Notes: generated by a model not told the origin, from the letters alone. A stretch of 64,000 nt of DNA from Pseudeuparius sepicola (GCA_963920635.1 OY987308.1:20427096-20491095); one strand, 5' to 3'; positions 10,503 to 21,100 are shown, numbered from the stretch's first letter. Program-made: numbers and translations.

Positions 10503-10520
10503 TGGTGGCAGCGGTGGGAT
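10503..10520 (+). promoter_or_regulatory. Primer-binding site, tRNA-Leu type
   Basis: TGGTGGCAGCGGTGGGAT lies six bases after the LTR. Its complement is a CCA-terminated tRNA 3' end matching the acceptor and T-stem of eukaryotic tRNA-Leu (…CCCACCGCTGCCA). This is where minus-strand cDNA synthesis would start. Confidence 0.8.
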
Positions 10521-10691
10521 GCAGTAAAGAAAAATCCTTGGGATCTACTGCATTCCGAACATCGGCAACCACACGAAGAATTGGTGGAAGAAAGCAGACT
10601 GTACTTCAGCCGAGGACACCTACGAGGACGAGCCCGGACGGAAGTCTACAGGACAACTGCCTATAAAGCCACCAGGACCATAAGACAGAGG

Positions 10692-10720
10692 ATGCGATTG
10701 AACGTAGCAGCCATATTATT
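10692..10720 (+). CDS. env: Env leader exon (predicted), also a 10-codon uORF
   Basis: An ATG at 10692 opens nine codons plus two bases, rich in hydrophobic residues, ending at a strong donor ATT/GTAAGT (10721). Unspliced, the frame stops in the donor itself (TAA 10722-10724), giving a 10-residue upstream frame before gag. Spliced to 15895, the two leftover bases complete a codon with the first acceptor base and the env frame continues. Gypsy-family errantiviruses use a comparable spliced env message. The call is inferred from donor, acceptor and phase agreement. Confidence 0.65.
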
Positions 10721-10872
10721 GTAAGTCGCTGTATCAAAATTGTGTATTTCATTGTGTAGACCATTATTCTACTATTTCTTTTCTAATTATTTTGCCAAAT
10801 CTTTGTTATATTTTGCTAAATCGTTACCAACTCTTTTCTAAATCTTTTGCTAGTTCTAAGTTGTGTTAAAAC

Positions 10873-11991
10873 ATGTCGTTATATCCAAATTTAAATACTC
10901 ACCATGAGGAGACCGAAGTCGAAAATTCACCAGACTCATCCAAATCAAGGTCGGGAGCACCTCTTGAATTTGTCAAAGATTTTCTATTTCCTTTCGACGG
11001 AACTAGGTCCAGGTTATACGAATTCATAGATAATTGTGATAAAGCCATAAAACTTGTTAAACCAGAGCTTCGAACAATTCTTTTTGCCCTTATCGAAACT
11101 AAATTAATAGGTAACGCGAGAGAGCTTGTCCGAAATCGCAATTTCGAAGATTGGCCCGAGTTAAAACAATTTTTACTAGATGCTTACGCGGAAAGAAGAA
11201 CGAGTAGCCAATGGCAACTAGAATTAAATTCTTGTAGACAAGGAATTCATGAACCTGTTACTTCTTTTGCTAATAGAATAGAAAAGTGCTATTTAAAATT
11301 AATAAATACTCTAGATCCTTCTTTTAATAGACAAGAGCGAGAAACCTGTGTCAAATTGTTAAAACAACAAGCTTTAAATGTTTTCCTTTCCGGTTTGCAA
11401 AAAGATCTTTTAATTTTAGTTAAATCGCAGAGGCCAGATTCACTCGAAACGGCGATAGCAATTGCACAAAGTGAAGAACAACAAATTAAATCTAATTTAG
11501 AAACAAATCGATTCCAAAATTTTAACTCTTATCCAAAATTCTGCTCATTTTGCAAAAAATCAGGACATACAAATTTTAATTGTCGAAATAATCCCAATAA
11601 ACATAATGTTAGGCACTTTCAAAATCACGGTATACAAAACCGTCCCACAACTTCAAACTTTAACCAAAATAGCCACAGTCATAATCGATATTCATCACCA
11701 CCACAAAATTTTCCATCAAAACAAACTAAAATTTGCGCTTATTGTAAAAATGTTGGCCATTTAATTAACGAATGTAGAAAAAGAGAATTTAATAATAGTC
11801 GTAGAAATAGTGTGCAACGAACCGATGGAAGAAATCTGAATTCAAATAACAATAACTTCAGACCTACAAATAGTAATCAACGTAATCTTTCTCACGAATT
11901 TCAACAAAAGGGTTCTTTAAACGACCAAGGGCCTCGGACACCTTCGACCCAACCGAGGAACGCCCAAATGGTCAGGGTCGCATATCAATAA
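10873..11991 (+). CDS. gag: Gag polyprotein
   Basis: 372 codons from the first ATG of the frame after a 376-nt leader. The N-terminal half is a retrotransposon capsid-type region (W at the EDWPELKQFL segment; FANRIEKCY; LFL-type helices). Two CCHC zinc knuckles follow: CSFCKKSGHTNFNC at residues 224-237 and CAYCKNVGHLINEC at 288-301, separated by an N/S/Q-rich basic linker. It would form the virus-like particle and bind genomic RNA. The last 70 nt overlap the pol frame, which lies at -1. A slippery heptamer sits in frame at 11916-11922, so most ribosomes would end at TAA 11989-11991 and a fraction would continue into pol. Confidence 0.95.
   Translation: MSLYPNLNTHHEETEVENSPDSSKSRSGAPLEFVKDFLFPFDGTRSRLYEFIDNCDKAIKLVKPELRTILFALIETKLIGNARELVRNRNFEDWPELKQFLLDAYAERRTSSQWQLELNSCRQGIHEPVTSFANRIEKCYLKLINTLDPSFNRQERETCVKLLKQQALNVFLSGLQKDLLILVKSQRPDSLETAIAIAQSEEQQIKSNLETNRFQNFNSYPKFCSFCKKSGHTNFNCRNNPNKHNVRHFQNHGIQNRPTTSNFNQNSHSHNRYSSPPQNFPSKQTKICAYCKNVGHLINECRKREFNNSRRNSVQRTDGRNLNSNNNNFRPTNSNQRNLSHEFQQKGSLNDQGPRTPSTQPRNAQMVRVAYQ
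11916..11980 (+). promoter_or_regulatory. -1 frameshift signal: slippery heptamer plus H-type pseudoknot
   Basis: In the gag frame codons read T TTA AAC (11916-11922), a canonical slippery site. After a 9-nt spacer, CCTCGG (11932-11937) pairs with CCGAGG (11953-11958). Loop bases CGACCC (11945-11950) pair with downstream GGGTCG (11975-11980). Both stems are six perfect pairs, and connecting loops of 7, 2 and 16 nt make a sterically normal H-type pseudoknot. A -1 slip puts ribosomes at 11922 in the open pol frame. Confidence 0.85.
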
Positions 11992-14900
11992 TAAATTATA
12001 ATGTAACTACTTATGTATCTCTCGAAGTCGAACAATTGTCAGATCCTTCAAATTCATTTCTTTTAGATACGGGTGCGGACGTATCCTTAATTAAATTAAA
12101 ATGTTTAAAAGACGAAGTCCCATGTTATGAAGATAATCAAATTATATTAAAAGGAATAGATCATAACGATACCAATCCTATTAAATCAATTTGTTACGTA
12201 TTTCTTGACATAATTTTCGGTAATCAAATTATAAACCACTGTTTCCATGTTGTCCCAGACAATTTTCCAATCAATCTCGACGGACTAATTGGTAATGATT
12301 TTATAAAAGGGTATAAATGCAAAATCGATTACGAAACGAATTTACTACATCTCAACTATAATTCCATATCTTTATTCCATATCGAAACTCCTATTGAGAT
12401 GCCTAAATCTTCTATATCTTCTCGTCTCAATCAAAATTCAAAATCTTGTCTCGACCAAATTTCTAATTCTTGTACTAACTCAAACCAAAATTACTCTGAT
12501 TCTAATGAAATTCCATATCAAACCTCAGATATTTATGAAAGCGAACCGAATAACGAAGTAATTCTAGCTCCTCGAACCGAAACTATTGTAAAAATAAGAA
12601 TCCTAAATCCTGAAATCCAAGAAGGAATTTGTCCAGACCTTCACCTTCTAGACGACGTGTATCTTTGCCCAAGCATCGTAAAAGTAAAAAATAATTATGC
12701 CTTAACTTCTATTTTAAACGCTTCAGAAAAATCTGTAAAAATTAGTCAAATTGATATAACTCTTGAACCTTTACCAGAACAAACTTCTAATTCTATCAAA
12801 ACCGTAAATTCTTCAACGAACAATAACGACAATCCTAACTCAAAATCAGAAAGATTAGATAAAATATCCGAATTATTAAGAACCGATCACCTAAATTCTG
12901 AAGAAAAACAATCTTTAATTAAAATTTGTCACGAATACAATGATATCTTTTATTTAGAAGGAGACACTCTTTCACATACTAAGGCAGTTATGCACGAAAT
13001 CGTCACAAAATCCACCCATCCTATAAATACCAAACCCTATCGATATCCGGAAATTCACAAGGAGGAAGTAAACAGCCAAATCAAAAAAATGCTCAACGAG
13101 GGTATTATAGAACCTTCCATGTCACCTTGGAACTCACCTGTGTGGATCGTACCGAAAAAGGCGGATGCCTCCGGGAAAAAGAAATGGCGCATCGTAATCG
13201 ACTATAGGAAACTAAATGATATCACTATCGCAGACTCTTATCCTTTACCAAACATTTCCGAAATATTAGATCAATTAGGTAATTCAAAATACTTTTCAAC
13301 AATCGACTTAACTTCAGGCTTTCACCAAATTCCCATGTCACCTCAAGATTCTGAAAAAACTGCTTTTTCAACTCCCACTGGACACTATCAATTCACTCGA
13401 ATGCCGTTTGGACTGCGTAATGCACCAGCCACTTTTCAAAGACTAATGAATAATGTACTCGCGGGAATCCAGAACATCAGGTGTTTTGTTTACTTAGACG
13501 ACATTGTCATTTTTGCAAACAATTTGGAAAATCATAATGTTAGATTAGTCGAAATATTTCAACGATTAAGAAATTTCAACCTCAAAATACAACCGGATAA
13601 ATGTGAATTCATCAGACGCGAAATAATGTATTTAGGTCATCTTATTACAGAAAATGGCGTAAAACCAGATCCCAAAAAAGTCATCGCTATATCGAACTAT
13701 CCAATCCCCAAATCTCCTAAGGATATAAAATCTTTTCTAGGGTTAGCCGGATATTATCGACGGTTTATACCTAACTTTAGTTTTCTCGCACAGCCTTTAT
13801 CAAAACTATTAAAAAAGCATGTTGAATTTCAATGGACAAGTTTACAACAATCATCATTCGAAAAATTAAAAAACTTCTTATTATCCGAACCTCTATTACA
13901 ATATCCTGATTTTTCAAAAACATTCTATTTAACTACAGATGCAAGTAATTTCGCTATAGGATCAGTCCTTTCTCAAAACGAACCACCTAATGATCTACCG
14001 ATAGCTTACGCAAGCAGGATTTTAAATAAAGCAGAACAAAACTATTCCACAATAGAACGCGAACTCCTTGCAATAGTGTGGAGCGTTAGGCACTTTAGAC
14101 CATACCTGTATGGAAGAAAGTTCGTAATTCTTACAGACCATAGACCATTAACATGGCTTTTCAATCATCAAAACCCATTATCTAGATTATCACGCTGGCG
14201 CTTAGAACTAGAGGAATACGAATACGAGATAAAATATAAACCAGGTAAATCTAATTACGTAGCAGACGCTTTAAGTAGGACAATCCCAGAACCAGATAAT
14301 AGTAATATAGAAGAATCAAATAATATTTTAGTCATTAACAACAAATCTCCAAACCCCACTTATGCAGAATTTTTAGTAAAGACAAAAACCTCTATAATTT
14401 TAAACTCTCATACGACCGAAACTGGAGAAAGTATAATATCTAGTAATAACGACTTAGTTGTATTCCTTTCAACCGATGCCGAAACAAGTAATCAAACTTT
14501 AAAAGATATTGACTCAAAATTTAATCATTTTGAAATTCTCAAAAAGGAACCTAATGAAATAGGCACTATAAAAAGCTTCAAAATAAACAACAGACAAATT
14601 TTTTTCACTTTCTACAAAACTTCTTATTGGGAATCAACCACCTATGAAGAAATATATCACATTTTAATTAAAGTCAAAGAATACCTTGTTCAAAATAACA
14701 TTTCAAAAATTAGCTTACCTGTAATTGGCGATTCATATGACAAATTGAAGTGGAATAAGATAAGAATGATGATAAGATTTATTTTTCAGTCTAGCAATAT
14801 TGATATCACTATCCACCATAACAAACTAACTGAACCAAACCCTAGTCAAATAAAAGATATTCTAATCGAAAACCATGAAAATCCTTCTTCTGGACATAGC

Positions 14901-15902
14901 GGATTTCACAGGACATATAATAGAATAAAACAAAATTATAAATGGCAAAACATGAAAAACGACATAAAATTATTTATAAAAAATTGTGAATCATGCCAAC
15001 GTAACAAACTCGTTAGAAATAAAACTAGACAACCTATGGAATTAACGACAACAAGTCTCGTACCTTTTGAAAAAATATTTCTTGATATAGTAGGACCCTT
15101 ACCACTGACTGAAAACGGCAATAAATACGTACTCACGTTACAAGACGACTTAACAAAATTCTCTAGAGCCTTTCCTGTCCCTAATCACGAGTCCCAAACA
15201 ATCGCGAAAATTCTTGTCGAAAATTTCATTTGTATATTCGGAGTCCCTCAATCTATAGTTACCGACCAAGGAAAAGACTTTACTTCTACACTCTTAAAAC
15301 AAGTTTCAAAATTTTTCAAAATCAAGCAAATTAACTGTACAGCATATCACCCTCAATCAAACGGTGCCTTAGAAAGAAGTCACCATACACTTGCTGAATA
15401 CTTAAAACATTACGTAAATGACAGACAAACCGACTGGGACGATTGGATTAATTTTAGTATGTTTAGCTACAATACGACAGTTCATACTTCTACAAAATTT
15501 ACTCCGTTTGAACTACTTTTTGGTTATAAAGCACAATTACCCACTAGCATTACTAAGACACCTGAATTCAAGTATACTTACGAAGATTACCTAGACAAAA
15601 TAGCCTTAAAACTCCAAAAATCACACGAAATAGCCAGAAATAACTTAATCCACAGTAAAGAAATCAACAAGAAATATTACGATAGGAAAACATCTGATAT
15701 CACTTATAACATAAGAGACAAAGTTTACTTGCTTAATGAACAAACAAAAATAGGAAGATCCAAAAAACTTACTCAAAATTATACAGGTCCTTACGAAGTA
15801 ATAAAAATAGACTCACCGGTAAATTATACAATATCCATAAAAGGAAAAAATACCAAAGTCCATGCAAACAGACTAAAACCTGCTTTTGTTGCAGAATCCT
15901 AA
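11922..15902 (+). CDS. pol: Pol: protease, reverse transcriptase, RNase H, integrase
   Basis: The frame has no ATG at its start; the first alternative start is TTG at 12036, and it is open back through the slippery site, so it is read as a Gag-Pol fusion of about 1326 pol codons. Numbering from 12036: protease LLDTGAD (D11); RT with YLDD at 486-489; RNase H TTDAS (D635), IERE (674) and TDHRPL; integrase zinc finger H947, H954, C984, C987; catalytic D1017, D1077, E1113 (D-59-D-35-E); and a GPY/F-type module (YTGPYEVI) near the C terminus. All catalytic residues are present. It would copy and integrate the element. It ends 15900-15902; its last bases contain the env splice acceptor. Confidence 0.95.
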   Translation, partial: RPRASDTFDPTEERPNGQGRISIINYNVTTYVSLEVEQLSDPSNSFLLDTGADVSLIKLKCLKDEVPCYEDNQIILKGIDHNDTNPIKSICYVFLDIIFGNQIINHCFHVVPDNFPINLDGLIGNDFIKGYKCKIDYETNLLHLNYNSISLFHIETPIEMPKSSISSRLNQNSKSCLDQISNSCTNSNQNYSDSNEIPYQTSDIYESEPNNEVILAPRTETIVKIRILNPEIQEGICPDLHLLDDVYLCPSIVKVKNNYALTSILNASEKSVKISQIDITLEPLPEQTSNSIKTVNSSTNNNDNPNSKSERLDKISELLRTDHLNSEEKQSLIKICHEYNDIFYLEGDTLSHTKAVMHEIVTKSTHPINTKPYRYPEIHKEEVNSQIKKMLNEGIIEPSMSPWNSPVWIVPKKADASGKKKWRIVIDYRKLNDITIADSYPLPNISEILDQLGNSKYFSTIDLTSGFHQIPMSPQDSEKTAFSTPTGHYQFTRMPFGLRNAPATFQRLMNNVLAGIQNIRCFVYLDDIVIFANNLENHNVRLVEIFQRLRNFNLKIQPDKCEFIRREIMYLGHLITENGVKPDPKKVIAISNYPIPKSPKDIKSFLGLAGYYRRFIPNFSFLAQPLSKLLKKHVEFQWTSLQQSSFEKLKNFLLSEPLLQYPDFSKTFYLTTDASNFAIGSVLSQNEPPNDLPIAYASRILNKAEQNYSTIERELLAIVWSVRHFRPYLYGRKFVILTDHRPLTWLFNHQNPLSRLSRWRLELEEYEYEIKYKPGKSNYVADALSRTIPEPDNSNIEESNNILVINNKSPNPTYAEFLVKTKTSIILNSHTTETGESIISSNNDLVVFLSTDAETSNQTLKDIDSKFNHFEILKKEPNEIGTIKSFKINNRQIFFTFYKTSYWESTTYEEIYHILIKVKEYLVQNNISKISLPVIGDSYDKLKWNKIRMMIRFIFQSSNIDITIHHNKLTEPNPSQIKDILIENHENPSSGHSGFHRTYNRIKQNYKWQNMKNDIKLFIKNCESCQRNKLVRNKTRQPMELTTTSLVPFEKIFLDIVGPLPLTENGNKYVLTLQDDLTKFSRAFPVPNHESQTIAKILVENFICIFGVPQSIVTDQGKDFTSTLLKQVSKFFKIKQINCTAYHPQSNGALERSHHTLAEYLKHYVNDRQTDWDDWINFSMFSYNTTVHTSTKFTPFELLFGYKAQLPTSITKTPEFKYTYEDYLDKIALKLQKSHEIARNNLIHSKEINKKYYDRKTSDITYNIRDKVYLLNEQTKIGRSKKLTQNYTGPYEVIKIDSPVNYTISIKGKNTKVHANRLKPAFVAES

Positions 15903-17881
15903 TATGGATCCTGGCTCAACCACAACCTACAAATGCAGAACCGTACCAAAATCACAAGTTAACAAACTCATCGGGCATCTACTACGAACACCTAGGTATT
16001 GTAAATTTCATAGAGAATTCATGGAAAGTTGTAACATATGTCGACCTAAACTCTTTTAACGAAAAGCTAGAATATTTAAAAAATGTTTTCGATAAAGCTA
16101 AAATTTTATGTCAACATCCAACTCTAACTCAATTATCAATTTGCGACAAGGATATTAAGATGCTAGAACAACTTATTTCTTCAGTTCACATCAAAAAGGA
16201 AACCCTAAAACAATTAACTAGTAACGATTATTCTATCCAAGAACATAAACGTTTTAAACGTGCACTCTTAAATATAGTAGGATCACTTTTCAAAACCGCT
16301 TTCGGAACGATGGACGAAGACGACGCCGAACGGTATGACTCTATGATTAACAAAGTAAGAGAAAACGAAAATCATGTAATTGACCTTTTAAAACAACAGG
16401 TACAAGTTGTCAAATCCACCATATTAAATTTTAATAACACCATTTCCAGTTTTAATAAAAATAAATTAACCTTTTCAGAAAACTTTGAAAAATTGGCAAA
16501 CTTCACCAACAACCTAAAAAACCACCAGTTTAGATTAGAATTAAAACAAACAGCGGACGAACAATTCTCTCTTTTAGAACTTTTACTTTACGAAATTCAG
16601 TTTGAATATTCGACATTAACTAACGCCATATTGCTCTCAAAACAAAATATTCTACACCCATTTATTATGACCCCTTACCAACTTATTGAAGAATTAAGGA
16701 AAACTCTTGATTACTTACCTTCCACAGTAACGTATGTAAAACCACAAGAAAACGCTTTTGAAATCATAAAACAAATAACTTTAAAGGTACATTTCAAAGA
16801 CAATCGCGTAATTTATATCATATCTAACCCATTGATCAACATCGAAAAGTACAACCTATACAACCTAATTCCCCTACCTGTTATTGGTAATAATTCCAAC
16901 CTATTCATAATTTTACCATCCGTTAATTACCTAGCCATTTCTGAAGATAAAAACACATATACCACTCTCAAAAACCATGATAGTTGTTATAATATAGAAA
17001 ATGATGAGTTGATTTGTCGTTCTGACGAACCACTTTATTCCACATATAGCAGACCCATCTGCGAAACAAAACTACTCTTTCATTCAAAATCTATCCTACC
17101 GAAAGAATGCGATATTAGAACTACTTCTGCTAACTACGAAATTTGGCATAAATTAGAAAAAAGTAATAGCTGGTTGTACGTATTACCTAAAGAAACTTAT
17201 GTAACTATTAGTTGTGTATCTATCACACCTACCGAACTAAATCTGATTAACGTAGGATTACTCAATATTGATAAAAACTGCAAATTATACACTAGTTCTA
17301 CCACTATTATCTCCGACAATACAAATTACCGCAGCACTTACAAGGCCATTATCCCTAGCTTCGATATACCGATGGAAAATTGTTGTGAAGGAAAGAAAAC
17401 TTCTAATTTAAGCAGTCATGACCTTCATCTTACTCCCTTTCAACCTATAAATTTAGACAAAGATTCTTTAAAATTAAATAGTAAAAAACTAGACGATATT
17501 AAAAAATTAGCGGATCAACTCGACACCCAATACGATTATTCTTCATATTTTTCCAATTCATATTTTATTTTCATAATCTGCTCGATTGCGAAAATTTTGA
17601 TCTTCTACATACTTTATAAAATATTCATTAAATGCGTTAAACCTATATACAGGCGGATTAGACCTAGATTTTCTTCATCAAAAGAATCTAATATCTCTGA
17701 GCATGGTTCATGTCCCAGAATAACAAACATGCTAACCTTAAATATCTGTAAAAATTCAAAAAACAAAGTATCTATAGAACCTGACCTCGAATTGGAAGAG
17801 GTGATCGATTCGGCCAAACCTAACGAAAACACTTCTCTACGTAGAAGTGCCCGTATAGCAAAGTTAAAGGATGAAAATTAA
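15895..17881 (+). CDS. env: Env, main exon (insect-retrovirus / F-like glycoprotein)
   Basis: The frame is open across the end of pol but its first ATG is at 16160, downstream of a hydrophobic stretch and about 90 residues that look like normal ectodomain. An acceptor with a pyrimidine tract (CTGCTTTTGTTGCAG/A, cut after 15894) and branch-like CTAAAAC (15873-15879) precede it. Joined to the leader exon at 10692-10720 the product would be 671 residues with an N-terminal signal peptide. A furin-type site RFKR ends at 16261, followed by a glycine- and phenylalanine-containing fusion-peptide-like segment. A transmembrane helix lies near 17558-17630, then a basic cytoplasmic tail. It likely mediates membrane fusion as in errantiviruses. 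No stop or frameshift was seen. Confidence 0.85.
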
Positions 17882-18105
17882 AAACTGTTATATTTTATTT
17901 ATACAATATTATAAGTATCTATTTTACTTTATCTATTAATCCCTATATTTTGTATCGTATCAATTTATCTCTTAGGAATAGGTTAAACTTATTATAATTT
18001 GACTTTATGTATTTTATATGTTCAAATTTTTCTATGGTTCTTATTATTTTCTAAAATTTTGTATTATAAAAAAAAAAAAAAAATTCGAATGACTTCGAAT
18101 TCATT

Positions 18106-18116
18106 AAGGGGGAAGG
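18106..18116 (+). promoter_or_regulatory. Polypurine tract
   Basis: AAGGGGGAAGG directly abuts the 3' LTR, the expected priming site for plus-strand DNA. Confidence 0.85.
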
Positions 18117-18515
18117 TGTAATGTACCCAACTATGAGTCACTACCCTAATCATCTTCGAAAACACATTAATATTAAACTATTTATTTTTCCCAAGCCAAA
18201 ATTACGAATTTATATTATCAAATAGTAAACAAGGTACAAACATCTTCCAACCCAAGGGTTTTGGCCTACGCCAAAACCAGATAAACACTGTAATTAAACC
18301 TTAAGCATAAACATGAGATAAGAAACCGTATATATACTGCCGAGAGCCCAAAAGTGGTGTTCATTAATTAATAATAGTTCATGTCAGTCAGTCGTTATAT
18401 TAGTATTACGACGTAACTTTGATACTGTCACTTGTATTGTAAAAATAATTGTGCAGTTACCTCAATATACGTCATCTCCTCACTTGTGACCGAGTTTGTG
18501 TTGTTGCCCATTACA
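18117..18515 (+). repeat. 3' LTR of env-bearing Gypsy
   Basis: Same length and, by my reading, the same sequence as 10098-10496. It is followed by GTAA (18516-18519), which repeats the four bases before the 5' LTR. Confidence 0.95.
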
Positions 18516-18519
18516 GTAA

Positions 18520-18945
18520 TCTGACAAGTTTATTTGTGTTTTTTGAAGGCTACACAATAAAGGTGGTAACCAAGGTAACGAGTTTGGACTGTGATTTTTG
18601 AGATTCATTACAATATTATTTGCCCCTTTCACTGCTCCCTTTCGCGACCAGAAATTTACTTGGGGAAAGGACCCGCCCAAATACACTTATTAAACAGGGG
18701 TATCATTCCATCCTTTTCCCTTCAATAGAAATCGTATATTACATCAACCACACACGAGCAGAAATTTTATATTTCCAGCGCCATAGATGGTGTTTATTTT
18801 CAACGGGTACTAACGTTGGGATCTATAGTAAACCATAGAGCTGCGGGTGAGACTTCGAATTTCTTTTAGCCTCGAAACTCTTTTTACACATTGTGAAACT
18901 ATTGACTAGTGGGGGACTATTATTATTGCCAAAACAAATAACATA
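18520..18945. other. Non-coding flank
   Basis: No gene or bounded repeat seen between the Gypsy 3' flank and the TA-flanked element at 18946. Confidence 0.4.
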
Positions 18946-20150
18946 CAGTGTGTCCAACTTTAAAACTGTACAAATCCGTAAAATCTTCATTTTTGGAGAC
19001 AATCGCCCAAACTTTTTTTTGTTGGAAAGGCCTTCAAAAACCGCTTCTTTTGACCTTCCTGTCATTTTCAAAATGCAAATCCAGGGCCGGCTGCGATTTT
19101 TTTATACCCTCGATTTTCACGAAAACCATTTAGCGATTTTTTTATTTAAAATCTGACACCACAGCATTAATCAGAACACCCAAAAACCCCTTTACAATCA
19201 ATTTGAATAAAGAATATACAGGGAGTTCCAATCTGCAGGGTGTCAAAGTTGAGCAAAATAGGACTTTTAAAGGTATCTGCCAAGTCAAGATTGCCATGAA
19301 ATCCCCCCAAAACAGTTAAATAGTCAATAAGACCACTCAAGGTGTTGGTGTGCAAAGATCCAATACAAAATATACAGAGTGTTCTTATCTGTGCCATCTC
19401 AAATTACTGAATTTGTTGTACTTTATACGGGTCAAAAATCGAGTATATCAAAACCGCTCCACACACTATAAACAAACTAAATCTAAAAAATACATAAGTC
19501 TGCCAGTCCGTAAGTTCATATCAGTTAAGGTGGCTGGTGTGCCACAACAGGAAACACACAGAAAATGTATCATCTTAGACAGTGACTTTGTTGAGTAAGG
19601 TCCAATAATTTAAATTGTTTTTATTTGTTAGTTGGCATTTTGTAAAGAAATACATTACTTTTGTGTTTATCAATATTTTTTCAATGATTCCACAGCACTC
19701 ATGACCCATATAAAGTTTCATAAAAATTCAGCATTTTGAGATGGCACAGATAAGAATACTTTGTATATTTTGTATTGGACCTTTGCACACCAATACCTTA
19801 GTGGTCCTATTGACCACTGAACTGTTTTGAGAGGATTCCCTGGCACAAATTTGACACCATGCAGAATAGAACTCCCTGTATATTTTTTATTCAAATTTGG
19901 TATATAGGGGTTTTGGGGTGTTCTGATTAACGCTGTGGGGTCAGTTTTTAAATAAAAAAATCGCTAAAGGGTTTTCGAGAAAATTGGGGGTATAAAAAAA
20001 TGCTAGCCGGCCCTGGATTTGCATTTTGAAAATAGCAGGAAGGTCAAAAGAAGCGGTTTTTGAAGGCCTTTCAAACAAAAAAAGTTTAGGCGATTATCTC
20101 TAAAAATGAAGATTTTACGGATTTGTACAGTTTTAAAGTTGGACACCCTG
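18946..20150. mobile_element. Long-TIR, TA-flanked element (Tc1/mariner-like, foldback type)
   Basis: The 1205-bp element is bounded by TA on both sides, with termini CAGTGTGTCCAACTTTAAAA and TTTTAAAGTTGGACACCCTG. The two halves are diverged inverted copies for roughly 450 bp each: GGCCTTCAAAAACCGCTTCT against AGAAGCGGTTTTTGAAGGCC, and CCAGGGCCGGC against GCCGGCCCTGG. No transposase frame remains. TA duplication with CAGGGTGTCC-type ends is typical of mariner-like short elements. Confidence 0.75.
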
Positions 20151-21100
20151 TATAATAATTGTATATGCGTTAAAATGTTCTTACTTATATAATTTATTTA
20201 TGTTGACAATATTTCTGGATTTGGTATTTAGGTATTTTCTTAAAAAATGTGTTTTCTCATTTAACTATTTGATTTTATTCCTCTCTGTCAAAAAATGTTC
20301 AAAGGTAATTCTGAATGAAAATGGGTAATTACTTTCTGGCGTGTTCAGTCAATACCTACTTAAAATTCCTACATTAGGTACATACATAGTCAACAGTTTA
20401 AAAAATCCTTATTTACCTACTTTTACTATTTTTGTTTATATCACTAATAAAAGTAGCATTTCATAAAACAGTGTCAGTTTTTTTATTAAGAAATTCATTT
20501 TCGTCAATGTAATTTGAGCAAAAACTGCAAATTAAACAGTTATAGAGGGCAGGCCGTTACCTTGATTTAACTATAGAGAAAAATCAAACGGCAGAACATA
20601 AAAAACGCGATCACGTAAATTCAACAAAAGTGTCTACTTAAAACTGAACTTAGCACTTAGCAGCCAATTTTCTAGGAGCCAAAAATTTCAACGTGTATTT
20701 TTTGATGAATATTTTTCTTCATTCTCCAGTTTAATCTGCTTAGAAGGTTTAATAATAGTTACCCTTTCTACTTTATTTTTATCAAAATAAATTTGTGGAA
20801 ATAAGGGCGAGGAAAATTTTTTGCTGCCAGAAAATCGGCTACTAACTTTACACCGGTTTAGTTAGGCACATTGATTTTTAAATGTCTTCCGATATTTGGC
20901 CCCGCCTGTTTAAGTTTAAATAGTTACGAGCCGCCACTGATTAAGTGGTGTGGTATCATAGTTTGGCAGATATAAGCAATAATATCGTTTTAACAATGGC
21001 AGGCATTGTCCTAGTTAGCGAGCTTTTAAAATTGAGGGTACAGTTTACTCCGGCCTTGTTTTTTTCGACAAAAATACACCCTGTATACACTGTGTACTGA
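20151..21100. other. AT-rich non-coding stretch
   Basis: No gene, bounded element or coding signal seen. Confidence 0.3.

Larger units (their letters stand above)
10098..18515 (+). mobile_element. Env-bearing Ty3/Gypsy element (errantivirus-like), apparently intact
   Basis: The 8418-bp element has 399-bp LTRs that I read as identical, each TGTAATG...CATTACA. The 4-bp target duplication is GTAA. A tRNA-Leu-type primer-binding site and a polypurine tract are in place. Gag, protease-RT-RNaseH-integrase and Env open frames are unbroken, and frameshift and splice signals are consistent with expression of all three. Identical LTRs indicate a very recent insertion. The organisation is that of endogenous insect retroviruses (Metaviridae, errantivirus type); exact lineage would need a tree. 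Confidence 0.95.

Noticed and set aside
10413..10724. 103-codon frame in the 5' LTR and leader of the first Gypsy
   Set aside because: It spans LTR, primer site and leader; only its last ATG (10692) is meaningful, as the env leader exon or uORF.
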